64,000 nucleotides of DNA from an unidentified bacterial endosymbiont (GCF_918797525.1 NZ_OU963893.1:2294001-2358000), one strand, 5' to 3'; shown: positions 27,515-36,155, counted from the first letter of the stretch. Translations and numbers: made by a program. Notes: generated by a model not told the origin, from the sequence alone.

Positions 27515-28294
27515 TCACTTTTTACCGTCCGCACTCTCACCCTGATGCGCCATTGCCAGCGCGCTGGCGCTGGCGGGATCGAACAATGAAAGACTCTCAA
27601 TCTGATTGAGTAAAATCACCTTTCGGAAGTCCATTGCGCTTTTAGGTTCTGAATCAAGCGCGATGTCGTGTTCGGCATACCATCTGCTGTAATTATTTTC
27701 GATGCGCAGGTTCATCGTCTCCTCTTCGCGGTAACCGCTCAACATCGGAATAAGCACGATATTGGCCGTTTTTTCATATTCAAGCGTGGCGGTGTGGATC
27801 ATTCCCACATAGATGCGCCGCGAGCGGAGCGTCACCAGCGCCAGTTCGCCCTGTTCCATACACTGATACAGCAACTGTTCGATACCGCTCGACTGGGCAA
27901 GGCGTTTGTACAGTTTTTTTCGGCCTTCGCCATCCAGTCGCGCGCTTCCGGCCCAGTTGGAGCGATAAAGACAAAACAGGATCGCAAACGCCAGCATCAC
28001 CACCACCGGAGCCTGGATCCCCAAAAAGCTCCAGTTCATAAAATCAATTTGCCAGTCGGCGTATTTCTGCGAGGTGAAATGAAAAGTGTTGTCGAGAGCG
28101 GAGAGGGCATACAGCAGTAGCCAGAGCAGACCGGTGGCAATCACCCCTTGCAGAACAAAAATACAGCCGTACAGCGCCACAAGAAAATAGACATCCCAGC
28201 CGAAAGAACGTTTGATTTTAAAGCGTGTGGAGAGATCGCGGCTGGTGTACCAGTATCCGCACACCATCAGCACCATAAAGATTGCCGTTCCCAT
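27515..28294 (-). CDS. Uncharacterised inner-membrane protein with a soluble C-terminal domain
   Basis: I do not recognise this 259-residue protein. About three hydrophobic segments lie in the first 115 residues (near 3-16, 35-60 and 92-112), with WYTSRDLSTRFKIKRSFGWD between the first two. The C-terminal half is soluble and contains LVTLRSRRIYVGMIHTATL and LIPMLSGYREEETMNLRIEN, a beta-rich pattern. The start overlaps the end region of the small upstream gene (TAA-T-ATG), so they are coupled. No residues suggest an enzyme. It is convergent with the MFS gene. Confidence 0.7.
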   Translation of the reverse strand: MGTAIFMVLMVCGYWYTSRDLSTRFKIKRSFGWDVYFLVALYGCIFVLQGVIATGLLWLLLYALSALDNTFHFTSQKYADWQIDFMNWSFLGIQAPVVVMLAFAILFCLYRSNWAGSARLDGEGRKKLYKRLAQSSGIEQLLYQCMEQGELALVTLRSRRIYVGMIHTATLEYEKTANIVLIPMLSGYREEETMNLRIENNYSRWYAEHDIALDSEPKSAMDFRKVILLNQIESLSLFDPASASALAMAHQGESADGKK

Positions 28295-28295
28295 A

Positions 28296-28493
28296 TTACG
28301 CCCTCTTCAGCGCATTAACGTGGCGCAGAAAATCCTGGCGCACGTCGTTGCTTTTGTAGTTAACCGAGGCGTTACCGTCCTGATCGATAATGATCCGATC
28401 GCCATCCTCCACGGCTTCAATAATTTCCTGCTGGCTCATCACCTGAAGCAGGGACTCAGGGCTTGAGAAAAGTGAAATTAATAGTCGTCTCAT
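28296..28493 (-). CDS. Small protein coupled to the membrane protein gene
   Basis: The 65-residue protein has charged, helical character and a central EAVEDGDRIIIDQDGNASVN turn that looks like a small beta element. There is no signal peptide or membrane segment. A GAGGATGTAACGCC ribosome site supports the start. Its stop is one base before the ATG of the 259-residue membrane protein gene. I do not recognise it. The 257-base region upstream (28494-28750) is AT-rich with no other gene. Confidence 0.6.
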   Translation of the reverse strand: MRRLLISLFSSPESLLQVMSQQEIIEAVEDGDRIIIDQDGNASVNYKSNDVRQDFLRHVNALKRA

Positions 28494-28750
28494 GGCGTTA
28501 CATCCTCATAAAGAAAAAGGATAAGCCTGGAAGAAAGAACGGAGGTTTTCCTTAAGGTTTAACTGAAAAGCATGGCGGGTGAGGCGACGCATAATCTGAG
28601 TGAAAAAAACCATCAAAATATGCTTCTCATATCTATATGAAATATATAAATAATACAAAATATCTCATCATAAACTTGGACAAATATCATTGAATGTGTA
28701 AGTTTTAATTATGCCCTTACGCTCCGTTGTTCACTGTCAGGATGTGACCC

Positions 28751-29185
28751 ATGAACACCTTGCCCGCTGTTGTCAGTCGATTTATTGATTACTATGCCGC
28801 GCTTGATACCCAGCCGCCGTCCGCGCTGGCAGAGCTTTATCACGCGGATGCCACGCTTATCGATCCTTTCGGTAAACACGCTGGGCTATTTGCGCTGCAG
28901 CGCTATTTTACCCACCTGTTGGCCAGCGTCGAAAAGTGCCGTTTCGCCATCGAGTCCCCGTTACACCGTGACGATCGTTTTGCTGTCAGTTGGACGATGC
29001 ACTGGTCGCACCCGCGTATGGCCGGTGGCGCGCCTCTGGAACTGCCGGGCTGTTCCATGGTGCAGGTTGAGAACGATCGGGTAATTCACCAGAGGGATTA
29101 CTACGATGCGGGTGAAATGATCTACGAACACCTTCCCCTGATCGGCTGGGCGGTACGCGGCGTGAAACGCAGGGTGGCATCATGA
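28751..29185 (+). CDS. NTF2/SnoaL-like protein, first gene of the fatty-acid-modification operon
   Basis: The 144-residue protein has the NTF2-like cone fold pattern: FIDYYAALDTQPPSALAELY, DATLIDPFGKHAG, and VSWTMHWSHPR near the middle, typical of nuclear transport factor 2 family proteins that open CFA/DUF1365 clusters. It is probably an accessory or isomerase-like protein; no catalytic residues can be named. It overlaps the SDR gene by four bases (ATGA). A promoter must lie in the AT-rich gap upstream. Confidence 0.85.
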   Translation: MNTLPAVVSRFIDYYAALDTQPPSALAELYHADATLIDPFGKHAGLFALQRYFTHLLASVEKCRFAIESPLHRDDRFAVSWTMHWSHPRMAGGAPLELPGCSMVQVENDRVIHQRDYYDAGEMIYEHLPLIGWAVRGVKRRVAS

Positions 29186-29901
29186 AAACCGTGCTGATTA
29201 CCGGCGCGAGTTCCGGCATAGGGGCCGGGCTGGCGAAATCCTTTGCCGACGAGGGTTACCAGGTGGTCGCCTGCGGACGGGATCCGGCGCGCCTTGAAGC
29301 CCTGCGGCACTACAGCCCGACGATCACGCTTCGCCCGTTTGACACGACAGACAGGGACGGCTGTCGCCAGGCGCTGACCGACTGCGATGCCGATCTGGTC
29401 ATTCTCTGTGCCGGAACCTGCGAATACCTCGACCATGGCAGGGTAGACGCTGCGCTTGTCGAGCGGGTCATGAACACCAATTTCATGGGGTCGGTGAACT
29501 GCCTCGCGGCGCTTGAGACACGGTTGGCGGCGGGCAGCCGCGTTGTGTTGGTCAGTTCGATGGCGCACTGGCTACCCTTCCCACGGGCGGAAGCCTATGG
29601 TGCCTCGAAAGCGGCGTTAAGCTGGTTCGCAGAGAGCCTGCGCCTCGACTGGGAGCCAAGAGGAATTGCCGTCACCCTGGTGTCGCCAGGCTTCGTCGAT
29701 ACCCCCCTGACGCGAAAAAACGATTTTGCCATGCCCGGTCTGGTCAACGTCGACCAGGCCGTGAAGGCTATCCGCACCGGGCTGGCGAAAGGGAAGAACC
29801 ACATCGCCTTTCCCGGCGGATTCAGCCTGATGCTGCGGGCGATCGCCAGCCTGCCCGCATCTGTGCAACGCGCCCTGCTGCGCAGGATGGTGCGCGCATG
29901 A
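29182..29901 (+). CDS. Short-chain dehydrogenase/reductase
   Basis: The 239-residue SDR has TGASSGIGAGLA at residue 7, CGRDPARLEAL, LCAGT near residue 77, catalytic Ser in VSSMAHW and the YGASKAALSWFAESL active-site helix near 150. It overlaps both neighbours by four bases, so it belongs to the same operon as the FAD oxidoreductase and the cyclopropane-synthase-like enzyme. Its substrate is presumably a lipid intermediate (inference from context). Confidence 0.9.
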   Translation: MKTVLITGASSGIGAGLAKSFADEGYQVVACGRDPARLEALRHYSPTITLRPFDTTDRDGCRQALTDCDADLVILCAGTCEYLDHGRVDAALVERVMNTNFMGSVNCLAALETRLAAGSRVVLVSSMAHWLPFPRAEAYGASKAALSWFAESLRLDWEPRGIAVTLVSPGFVDTPLTRKNDFAMPGLVNVDQAVKAIRTGLAKGKNHIAFPGGFSLMLRAIASLPASVQRALLRRMVRA

Positions 29902-31157
29902 ACATCGCCATTATCGGCAGCGGCATCGCCGGTTTGACCTGCGCCTGGCGGCTGGCCGGTCATCATCAGGTAACCCTGTTTGAAGCCGGGGCCACGCCCG
30001 GCGGCCATACCGCGACGGTCGATGTCGCCACGCCGCAGGGGACTTACGCCATTGATACCGGTTTTATCGTCTACAACGATCGCACCTATCCGCGCTTTAT
30101 GGGCCTGCTCAGCGAGCTTGGGATCCGCGGGCAAAAAACGCAGATGAGCTTTTCGGTGCACAATCCCCGCAGCGGGCTGGAGTACAACGGGCACAGCCTG
30201 ACGTCGCTGTTTGCCCAGCGCCGCAACCTGCTGAATCCCGCGTTCTGGGCGCTTTTGCGGGAGATTATGCGTTTCAACCGACTGGCTAAACAGAGCCTCG
30301 CGCAGGACGTTGACCCGAGCGCTACCCTGCAGACCTTTCTGCAACAGCACCGTTTCACGCCATTTTTTGCCCGACATTATATTCTGCCCATGGGGGCGGC
30401 TATCTGGTCATCGTCGCTGCAGGAGATGAAACGCTTTCCGCTGCCACTTTTCCTGCGCTTTTTTGAAAACCACGGTTTGCTGGATATCCGCGATCGTCCC
30501 CAGTGGTACGTAGTGCCTGGCGGGTCGCGAGAGTATATCCGCGCCATGCTGGACACGCTGGGCGACAGGTTAACCTTGCGCCTCAACGCGCCCGTACAGC
30601 GGGTGATTCGACATGAACGTGGGGTGAAGATCCAGCTCCACACCACCAGCCATGAGTTTGATCAGGTTATATTTGCCTGCCATTCCGTCCAGGCGCTGGC
30701 GATGCTGGACGCGCCAACCTATGCCGAGCGCCAGATTCTGGGCGATATCGGCTGGCAGCGTAATGAAGTGGTGCTGCACAGTGACCGGCGCTGGCTCCCG
30801 ATACGCCAGCGCGCCTGGGCTAGCTGGAATTACCGCCTGAGCGAACGCGACCAGGCCAGCGCGTGTGTCACCTATAACATGAATATTTTGCAGGGCTTGC
30901 CCGCAGGCAGCCCGCTATTCTGCGTGACGCTGAACCCGGAAACAGCGGTAGACGAACGCTTCGTTTTGCAACGTTTTACCTACGAACATCCGCTCTTTAC
31001 CCCGCAAAGCTGGCGGGCACAGGCCCGGCGTGGCGAGATCAATGGTCACAACCGGAGCTGGTTTTGCGGAGCTTACTGGTACAACGGTTTCCATGAAGAT
31101 GGCGTGCGCAGCGCGCTGGACGTGGTGCAGGCCGTAGCGTGCGCGGAGGGCCGTTAA
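29898..31157 (+). CDS. FAD-dependent amine-oxidase-like oxidoreductase
   Basis: The 419-residue flavoprotein begins with the dinucleotide-binding motif IIGSGIAGLTCAWRLAGHH and has the second flavin motif PGGHTATVDVATPQG and a C-terminal FAD contact GAYWYNGFHEDGVRSALDVV. It is of the NAD(P)-binding Rossmann / flavin-containing amine oxidoreductase family. In Rhodobacter, relatives linked to a CFA-like methyltransferase act on fatty acids in furan fatty-acid synthesis; a similar desaturase-type step here is an inference. It overlaps the SDR gene by four bases and ends one base before the DUF1365 gene. Confidence 0.88.
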   Translation: MNIAIIGSGIAGLTCAWRLAGHHQVTLFEAGATPGGHTATVDVATPQGTYAIDTGFIVYNDRTYPRFMGLLSELGIRGQKTQMSFSVHNPRSGLEYNGHSLTSLFAQRRNLLNPAFWALLREIMRFNRLAKQSLAQDVDPSATLQTFLQQHRFTPFFARHYILPMGAAIWSSSLQEMKRFPLPLFLRFFENHGLLDIRDRPQWYVVPGGSREYIRAMLDTLGDRLTLRLNAPVQRVIRHERGVKIQLHTTSHEFDQVIFACHSVQALAMLDAPTYAERQILGDIGWQRNEVVLHSDRRWLPIRQRAWASWNYRLSERDQASACVTYNMNILQGLPAGSPLFCVTLNPETAVDERFVLQRFTYEHPLFTPQSWRAQARRGEINGHNRSWFCGAYWYNGFHEDGVRSALDVVQAVACAEGR

Positions 31158-31158
31158 G

Positions 31159-31881
31159 ATGAACAGTTGCCTCTATCACGGGCTGATGCGCCATCGGCGT
31201 TTTCTGCCAAAGGCGCATCAGTTTAACTACAGCGTTTTTATGGCCTGGCTGGATCTCGACGAGCTGGATGCGCTTTCTTCTGTTGGCGTGCGTCGCAACC
31301 GCTTTGCCGCCGCCGCCTTTTACGATGCAGATTACCCGCTGGGAATGCCGCTCAAAGAAAACGTCCTCGCGCGTCTCGAGAGCCTGACGGGGGAGCGCCC
31401 CGAGGGACGCGTGATGCTACTGACGCAGTTGCGCTATTGCGGCTTTCATTTCAATCCGGTCAATTTTTACTATTGCTATGACGCTGGCGATACGCTGCGC
31501 TGGGTACTCGCCGAGGTGAGAAATACCCCCTGGAACGAGCGCCATTACTACGCCATAGAGGGGCAAGATGCCCCCCCGACCGCGAAAGCGTTTCACGTTT
31601 CGCCCTTCAATCCAATGGATATGGTTTACCACTGGCGCTTCAACTGCCCGGGTCAGACGCTGAACATGCATATCGAAAATCATCAGCAGGCCAAAGTGTT
31701 TGATGCCACGCTGGCACTGCGTCGGGCACCGCTTACGCGCTCTACGCTGCGTTCGCTGCTGTTGCGTATTCCGCTGATGACGCTTAAGACCGTTATCGCC
31801 ATCTACTGGCAAGCGCTCAGGCTGTGGCTGAAACGTGTGCCGTTGCATAACCATCCTGTTAGCAGGAGTGAGCGATCATGA
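31159..31881 (+). CDS. DUF1365 protein
   Basis: The 240-residue protein matches DUF1365: an N-terminal SCLYHGLMRHRRFLPKAHQF, RVMLLTQLRYCGFHFNPVNF near residue 90, and NPMDMVYHWRF near residue 155. The family is nearly always found next to a CFA-type methyltransferase and an FAD oxidoreductase, as here. Function is unknown. The start is one base after the FAD gene and the end overlaps the methyltransferase by four bases. Confidence 0.9.
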   Translation: MNSCLYHGLMRHRRFLPKAHQFNYSVFMAWLDLDELDALSSVGVRRNRFAAAAFYDADYPLGMPLKENVLARLESLTGERPEGRVMLLTQLRYCGFHFNPVNFYYCYDAGDTLRWVLAEVRNTPWNERHYYAIEGQDAPPTAKAFHVSPFNPMDMVYHWRFNCPGQTLNMHIENHQQAKVFDATLALRRAPLTRSTLRSLLLRIPLMTLKTVIAIYWQALRLWLKRVPLHNHPVSRSERS

Positions 31882-33098
31882 CCGATCCCGCCTTTGCGCT
31901 TGAACCCGATATCCCGCGTAACGTTCGCATCGCTCGTTGGCTGCTTTTTCGCCTGCTGAGCGGTATTCGTGGTGGAACGCTCACCGTCCGTGAAGGCGCG
32001 CAGACGTTCCATTTTGGTGAAACTACCGCCGGGCTGCATGCCGACGTGCAGATCCTGACCCCGGGCGTATACTGGCGTCTCTTAACCGGGGGTAGCCTCG
32101 CCGCAGCGCAAGCCTGGATAGACGGGGAGTGGGAGACAGCACAGTTAACGCCGCTTCTTCAGCTCCTTGCGCTTAACGGACACGTGCTCGGTCGGCTGGA
32201 AAAAGGGTTCCGCCTGCTGGGAAGGCCTGTGGAACGGTTACGCCACTGGACGCGGCGAAACTCCCGTGCTCAGGCCCGGAAAAATATTGCCGCCCACTAC
32301 GATCTGGGCAACAGCTTTTATGCTCATTTTCTGGACAAAGACCTGCTTTACTCCAGCGCGCTGTTTACCGCGGGCGAGGACGATCTTGCCCGGGCGCAGC
32401 AGGCGAAAATGGCCCGTCTGTGCGAACAGCTAGCGTTGACGGCCAACGATCGTCTGCTTGAGATTGGTACTGGCTGGGGGGCCATGGCGGAGTACGCCGC
32501 CCGCCATTACGGCTGTCGGGTAACCACCACCACGCTCTCACGGGAACAATATCTGTGGGCGAAGGCGCGGATCGCCCGGGCAGGGTTACAGGATCGCGTC
32601 GAGGTGCTGCTGTGCGACTACCGCGATCTCACCGGGCAATTCGACAAGCTGGTCTCCATAGAGATGATTGAAGCGGTAGGGCAGCGCTATTTGCCCACCT
32701 TCTTCCGGACCTGCCAGGCGCGGCTGCGCCCGGGAGGACGGCTGGCCATTCAGGCGATAACCATCCAGGATCAGCGTTTTGCCGACTACAGCAAAAATGT
32801 TGACTTCATTCAGCGTTATATCTTTCCCGGCGGTTTTTTACCCAGCATCACCGCCATGAACGAGCTGATGACGCGCCATACCGATTTTGTGGTGCGCAAT
32901 CTGTTCGACATGGGGCCGGACTACGCGCGTACGCTGTCCCTCTGGCGGCAGCGCTTCGTGCACGCCTGGCAGGAGATAGAAACCCTGGGCTTTGATGAAC
33001 GTTTTCGTCGGATGTGGCTGTATTACTTCGGCTATTGCGAGGCGGGGTTTAACGCCCGCACCATCAGCGTGGTGCAAATGACCGCGGACCGGGTATGA
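31878..33098 (+). CDS. Cyclopropane-fatty-acyl-phospholipid synthase-like methyltransferase
   Basis: The 406-residue protein has an N-terminal lipid-binding domain and a SAM-dependent methyltransferase domain: NIAAHYDLGNSFYAHFLDKD, YSSALF, SAM motif LLEIGTGWGAMAEYAARHYG near residue 195, VSIEMIEAVGQRY, and IFPGGFLPS. The pattern is that of CFA synthase, which methylates unsaturated acyl chains in membrane phospholipids. The enteric cfa gene sits elsewhere (near ribE in E. coli), so this is an extra paralogue. It probably acts with the FAD protein to make a modified fatty acid. It overlaps both neighbours by four bases. Confidence 0.9.
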   Translation: MTDPAFALEPDIPRNVRIARWLLFRLLSGIRGGTLTVREGAQTFHFGETTAGLHADVQILTPGVYWRLLTGGSLAAAQAWIDGEWETAQLTPLLQLLALNGHVLGRLEKGFRLLGRPVERLRHWTRRNSRAQARKNIAAHYDLGNSFYAHFLDKDLLYSSALFTAGEDDLARAQQAKMARLCEQLALTANDRLLEIGTGWGAMAEYAARHYGCRVTTTTLSREQYLWAKARIARAGLQDRVEVLLCDYRDLTGQFDKLVSIEMIEAVGQRYLPTFFRTCQARLRPGGRLAIQAITIQDQRFADYSKNVDFIQRYIFPGGFLPSITAMNELMTRHTDFVVRNLFDMGPDYARTLSLWRQRFVHAWQEIETLGFDERFRRMWLYYFGYCEAGFNARTISVVQMTADRV

Positions 33099-33580
33099 AG
33101 CGCTACGGGCAGGTGTTCCTGCTCGCCATTGCGTTCGATCTCTACTGGACGCTGGTGGTGCTGTTTCGCGAGCGTGGGCTGGTTATCTGGCTCGCGCTGG
33201 CAATATTCGCCTGCCTGATGCTGCCTGCGGCTCAACGCCTGTACGCCGTTGTTCTGGCAGCGGCGGGCAGCGTGCTCGACGCGCTCTGGGCGCTAACCGG
33301 GCTTCTCGCCTTTACGGGCGAGTCGCTGATGCCTTTGTGGATGGTGGCGCTATGGTTGATGTTCGCCACCGTCTGGACCCGGCTGACCCATACCACCACC
33401 TTACCGGGCTGGCTGCTCACGCTGATGGCAACGATCGGTGGGCCGGTGGCGTACCTGATCGGCAAGCGGCTGGGGGCGATCGTTTTTCTGGAGCCGACCT
33501 TTATCGTCGTCAGTTGGATGGTACCCGGCTGGCTGATTTTGATGCTGTTTTTCCACCTGATGATGGGGAGGCAACAATGA
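33095..33580 (+). CDS. DUF2878 membrane protein
   Basis: The 161-residue protein has about five hydrophobic segments and the DUF2878 pattern: FDLYWTLVVLFRERGLVIW at the N-terminus, GPVAYLIGKRLGAI near residue 113, and WLILMLFFHLMMG at the C-terminus. The family is known only as a member of CFA/DUF1365 operons. The start overlaps the methyltransferase stop (ATGA) and the end overlaps the ATG of the next, broken gene (ATGA). Confidence 0.87.
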   Translation: MKRYGQVFLLAIAFDLYWTLVVLFRERGLVIWLALAIFACLMLPAAQRLYAVVLAAAGSVLDALWALTGLLAFTGESLMPLWMVALWLMFATVWTRLTHTTTLPGWLLTLMATIGGPVAYLIGKRLGAIVFLEPTFIVVSWMVPGWLILMLFFHLMMGRQQ

Positions 33581-33699
33581 AAAACGCGTTATACGCCTGA
33601 TGGCCGTTATCGCGGCCCCGGTCAGGATCACGCCTTGCTCATCACCTGCGTACGCAATACCCTGAACTTCGTCGACAGTTGATCGGAGACCAAAAATGA
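33577..33699 (+). pseudogene. Remnant of a chalcone-isomerase-like exported gene with a large internal deletion
   Basis: Between DUF2878 and DUF3833 lie 41 codons that look like two ends of one gene. The start, MKNALYA, overlaps the DUF2878 stop as every other junction does. One base later the frame shifts and LMAVIAAP would complete a signal peptide. The end, QYPELRRQLIGDQK, is in frame with the first ATG and resembles the C-terminus of chalcone-isomerase-like proteins that usually sit in this slot; its stop overlaps the DUF3833 start (ATGA). TGA codon 8 interrupts it. Alternatively the spacer is non-coding chance sequence, but the conserved junctions argue against that. Confidence 0.5.
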
Positions 33700-34229
33700 A
33701 ACGAATCCTGATCATGGCGCTTGCCTTGACCATGCTGCTGGCAGGCTGTAGCACAGAGGTGACCGAGTATCGCCATCAGAAGCCGGAACTGGATATCTTT
33801 ACGTGGTTTACCGGCAGCACCGAGGCGTGGGGCATGGTGCAGGATCGTAGCGGCAAGCAGATACGGCGGTTCCATGTTGACATCACCGGAAACGTTGTGG
33901 GCGATACGCTGACGCTCAACGAGCATTTTGTCTACGACGATGGCGAAAAGCAGCAGCGGGTCTGGCATATCCGACGTACAGGACCGGGCCGCTACGAGGG
34001 AAGGGCAGGCGATATTAAAGGCGTTGCCACGGGGCAGGCGGCGGGCAATGCTTTCCACTGGCGATACAGCATGAACGTTAAGGCCAACGGCAATACCTGG
34101 CTACTGCACTTCGATGACTGGATGTACCTGCAGGATAGCACGCACCTGTTCAATAAAACGGAGATGACAAAATTTGGCGTCACCGTTGCCACGGTGACGC
34201 TGTTCTTTACCCGCAAGACGCGAGCTTAA
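33696..34229 (+). CDS. DUF3833 lipoprotein, last gene of the operon
   Basis: The 177-residue protein has a lipoprotein signal ending in LLAGC (cysteine at residue 18) followed by the DUF3833 pattern: LDIFTWFTGSTEAWGMVQDR, DGEKQQRVWHIRR, and MYLQDSTHLFNKTEMTKFGV. The family co-occurs with CFA/DUF1365/DUF2878 and may bind a modified lipid in the periplasm (inference). The start is the ATGA at the end of the broken gene. Its TAA stop overlaps the stop of the minus-strand DMT gene within TTAA. Confidence 0.88.
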   Translation: MKRILIMALALTMLLAGCSTEVTEYRHQKPELDIFTWFTGSTEAWGMVQDRSGKQIRRFHVDITGNVVGDTLTLNEHFVYDDGEKQQRVWHIRRTGPGRYEGRAGDIKGVATGQAAGNAFHWRYSMNVKANGNTWLLHFDDWMYLQDSTHLFNKTEMTKFGVTVATVTLFFTRKTRA

Positions 34230-34684
34230 TCGCGAGCGGTGCGGGGCTTATTGCTGGAGTAGATAAAAAACAGGGCAACCGCCAGGCAGAGGATCGCTCC
34301 CAGTCGGCTGGGTGAAAACGCAATCGCCGCATTGCCCAGCCAGCCAAAGTTATCGATCAGCATGCTCATGGCTAACTGCCCCAAAATCACCGCCACCGTC
34401 GCCACCGCGGTGCCAATACGCTGCACGGCGAGCACCATTATGACGATGTAGGGCACGCCGCACAGTGCGCCCAGCAGTTGCCACTTTGGCACGTCCAGCA
34501 AGGTGATCGCCTGTTTTGGCTCAAAGAAGAAGATCAGCAGGGCGGTCACCAGCGCGCCAACGGAAAAGGTCAGGAATGCACTTTTGAACACCCCCACGCT
34601 GCTGCCCAGTTGTCCGTTGATCGCAGCCTGGACGCTCAGCGTCGCCCCCCCTACCACGGCTAAAAAAATCATCATGACGGTCAT
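34226..34684 (-). CDS. YdcZ-family (DUF606) DMT transporter, second of a pair
   Basis: The 152-residue protein has five hydrophobic segments and the YdcZ-type start MMIFLAVVGGATLSVQAAIN with NGQLG. These half-size proteins of the drug/metabolite superfamily often work as pairs. I chose the ATG at 34684, with AGGGGT upstream; a GTG extension to 34702 would overlap the preceding gene. Only four bases separate it from the paralogous gene at 34689, and it ends inside the DUF3833 stop. Confidence 0.85.
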   Translation of the reverse strand: MTVMMIFLAVVGGATLSVQAAINGQLGSSVGVFKSAFLTFSVGALVTALLIFFFEPKQAITLLDVPKWQLLGALCGVPYIVIMVLAVQRIGTAVATVAVILGQLAMSMLIDNFGWLGNAAIAFSPSRLGAILCLAVALFFIYSSNKPRTARD

Positions 34685-34688
34685 AACG

Positions 34689-35123
34689 TTACCCCTGTGC
34701 AACCAGAATCAATGCAGCAATAATGAAAATTAACGCGAGAAAACGTTTAGTCTCTATTTTCCTGCGCGCCGTACCCAGTAGACCATAGTGATCGATGATT
34801 AAGCTCTTAAATACCTGGCCCGCCAGAATGCCAATCATCGTCATGGCAATGCCGATCGCAGGCGTGGCGATGGTCAAAATGACCACGTAAACCGGGCCGA
34901 GTACTCCACCCAGCAACTGCCAGCCCGGTTGAGAGAAGATAGAGGGGCTATTGCGCGGGCTGAAAAATAGCATCAGCAAAAACGTCAGGGCACTTCCCAC
35001 CCCAAATATGCTGAACGTCGCCCATAAATCACCGACTTTCCCCCCCAGAGGGCCAAGTAAGCCTGCCTCGACGGACAGCCCCATTCCGGCCGCAATAACC
35101 AGTAAAATCAAAACAAATTGCAT
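34689..35123 (-). CDS. YdcZ-family (DUF606) DMT transporter, first of a pair
   Basis: The 144-residue protein starts MQFVLILLVIAAGMGLSVEA, with LLGPLGGKVGDLWATFSIF, and contains VYVVILTIATPAIGIAMTMI, the typical YdcZ fold with five membrane segments. The ATG at 35123 fits the family start; an upstream ATG at 35189 would add 22 charged residues with no good ribosome site. It is divergent from a LysR gene, 99 bases away, which probably controls the pair. The cargo is unknown. Confidence 0.83.
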   Translation of the reverse strand: MQFVLILLVIAAGMGLSVEAGLLGPLGGKVGDLWATFSIFGVGSALTFLLMLFFSPRNSPSIFSQPGWQLLGGVLGPVYVVILTIATPAIGIAMTMIGILAGQVFKSLIIDHYGLLGTARRKIETKRFLALIFIIAALILVAQG

Positions 35124-35222
35124 AGCATCCACTCTCGAGTTCTTAAGACGACGAAGACTACCGCTGAAGACCGATGTGAAAAATGCCATAATGTAATAAA
35201 CACCTTTGCAGGAAATGCATAA

Positions 35223-36155
35223 ATGTACGATGTGAGAAACATCAGCATTCGCACCATGCTTATCTTCATTGACGTCTATGAGACGCAAAATTTTTCCGTG
35301 GTTGCGCGGCGGGAAGGGGTGTCGGCTTCGCAGGTATCACGCGTTATACACCAGCTTGAAGATGCGCTTGGTCAACAGCTTTTTTACCGTAATACGCGGG
35401 CGATTATGCCCACGGAGAGTGGGCACCTTTTCGTGCGTTATGCCCGGGCGATGGCGGGAAGCCTTGAGGAGGCGCGACGTGAACTGGATGAACGTGCGAG
35501 CGAGCCTTCGGGCACCATTCGTATTAATGGCCCGGTCAACTTCGGCCAGAGGCACCTGGCGCCGGGGCTTGCTACGCTGTCGGCGCGTTACCCCCGGCTC
35601 ACCATCGAATTGACGCTGACCGATGATTTTATCGACCCGCACCGGGATGCCGCGGATCTTATCTTCCGCATTGGCGCGCTGACGGACTCCTCCTTTCGCG
35701 CACGGGTTTTCGGACAGCAATTTTATCACCTTGCCGCCTCGCCAGCCTATTTACGCAAACAGGGTTCGCCTGAAGTGCCGGATGACCTCAGTCGCCATCA
35801 CTGTCTTGTCTATCGCGGATCTTCCGGGCCAAACCGCTGGCTGGTCCGTCAGCCCGGGAAGGCGTGGATCCACTATCCCATTGCGCCGCTGATAACCTCC
35901 AACAATGCCGAAACGCTGCTGATTGCCGCCCTGGAGGGGATGGGGATTGTGCTCTTTCCGGACTGGCTGGTGAGTGAAAGACTGAAAAGCGGCGAGCTGG
36001 TGACGCTTATGCCTGAGCGGGAATGTTCCATCCATACCGAGCCACAAACCCTTGCGGCACTCTATCCTGATACCCGGCATCCGCCCCTCAACGTCAGGGC
36101 GGTAATCGATCACTACATCGAGCAGTTCGGCACGCCGCTATACTGGCAAAAATAG
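35223..36155 (+). CDS. LysR-family transcriptional regulator
   Basis: The 310-residue LysR protein has MLIFIDVYETQNFSVVARRE, then SASQVSRVIHQLEDALGQQL and NTRAIMPTESGHLFV, followed by a substrate-binding domain with ASEPSGTIRINGPVNFGQRH. It is divergent from the DMT pair and convergent with mesD, so its natural target is the DMT pair. The effector is unknown. Confidence 0.9.
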   Translation: MYDVRNISIRTMLIFIDVYETQNFSVVARREGVSASQVSRVIHQLEDALGQQLFYRNTRAIMPTESGHLFVRYARAMAGSLEEARRELDERASEPSGTIRINGPVNFGQRHLAPGLATLSARYPRLTIELTLTDDFIDPHRDAADLIFRIGALTDSSFRARVFGQQFYHLAASPAYLRKQGSPEVPDDLSRHHCLVYRGSSGPNRWLVRQPGKAWIHYPIAPLITSNNAETLLIAALEGMGIVLFPDWLVSERLKSGELVTLMPERECSIHTEPQTLAALYPDTRHPPLNVRAVIDHYIEQFGTPLYWQK

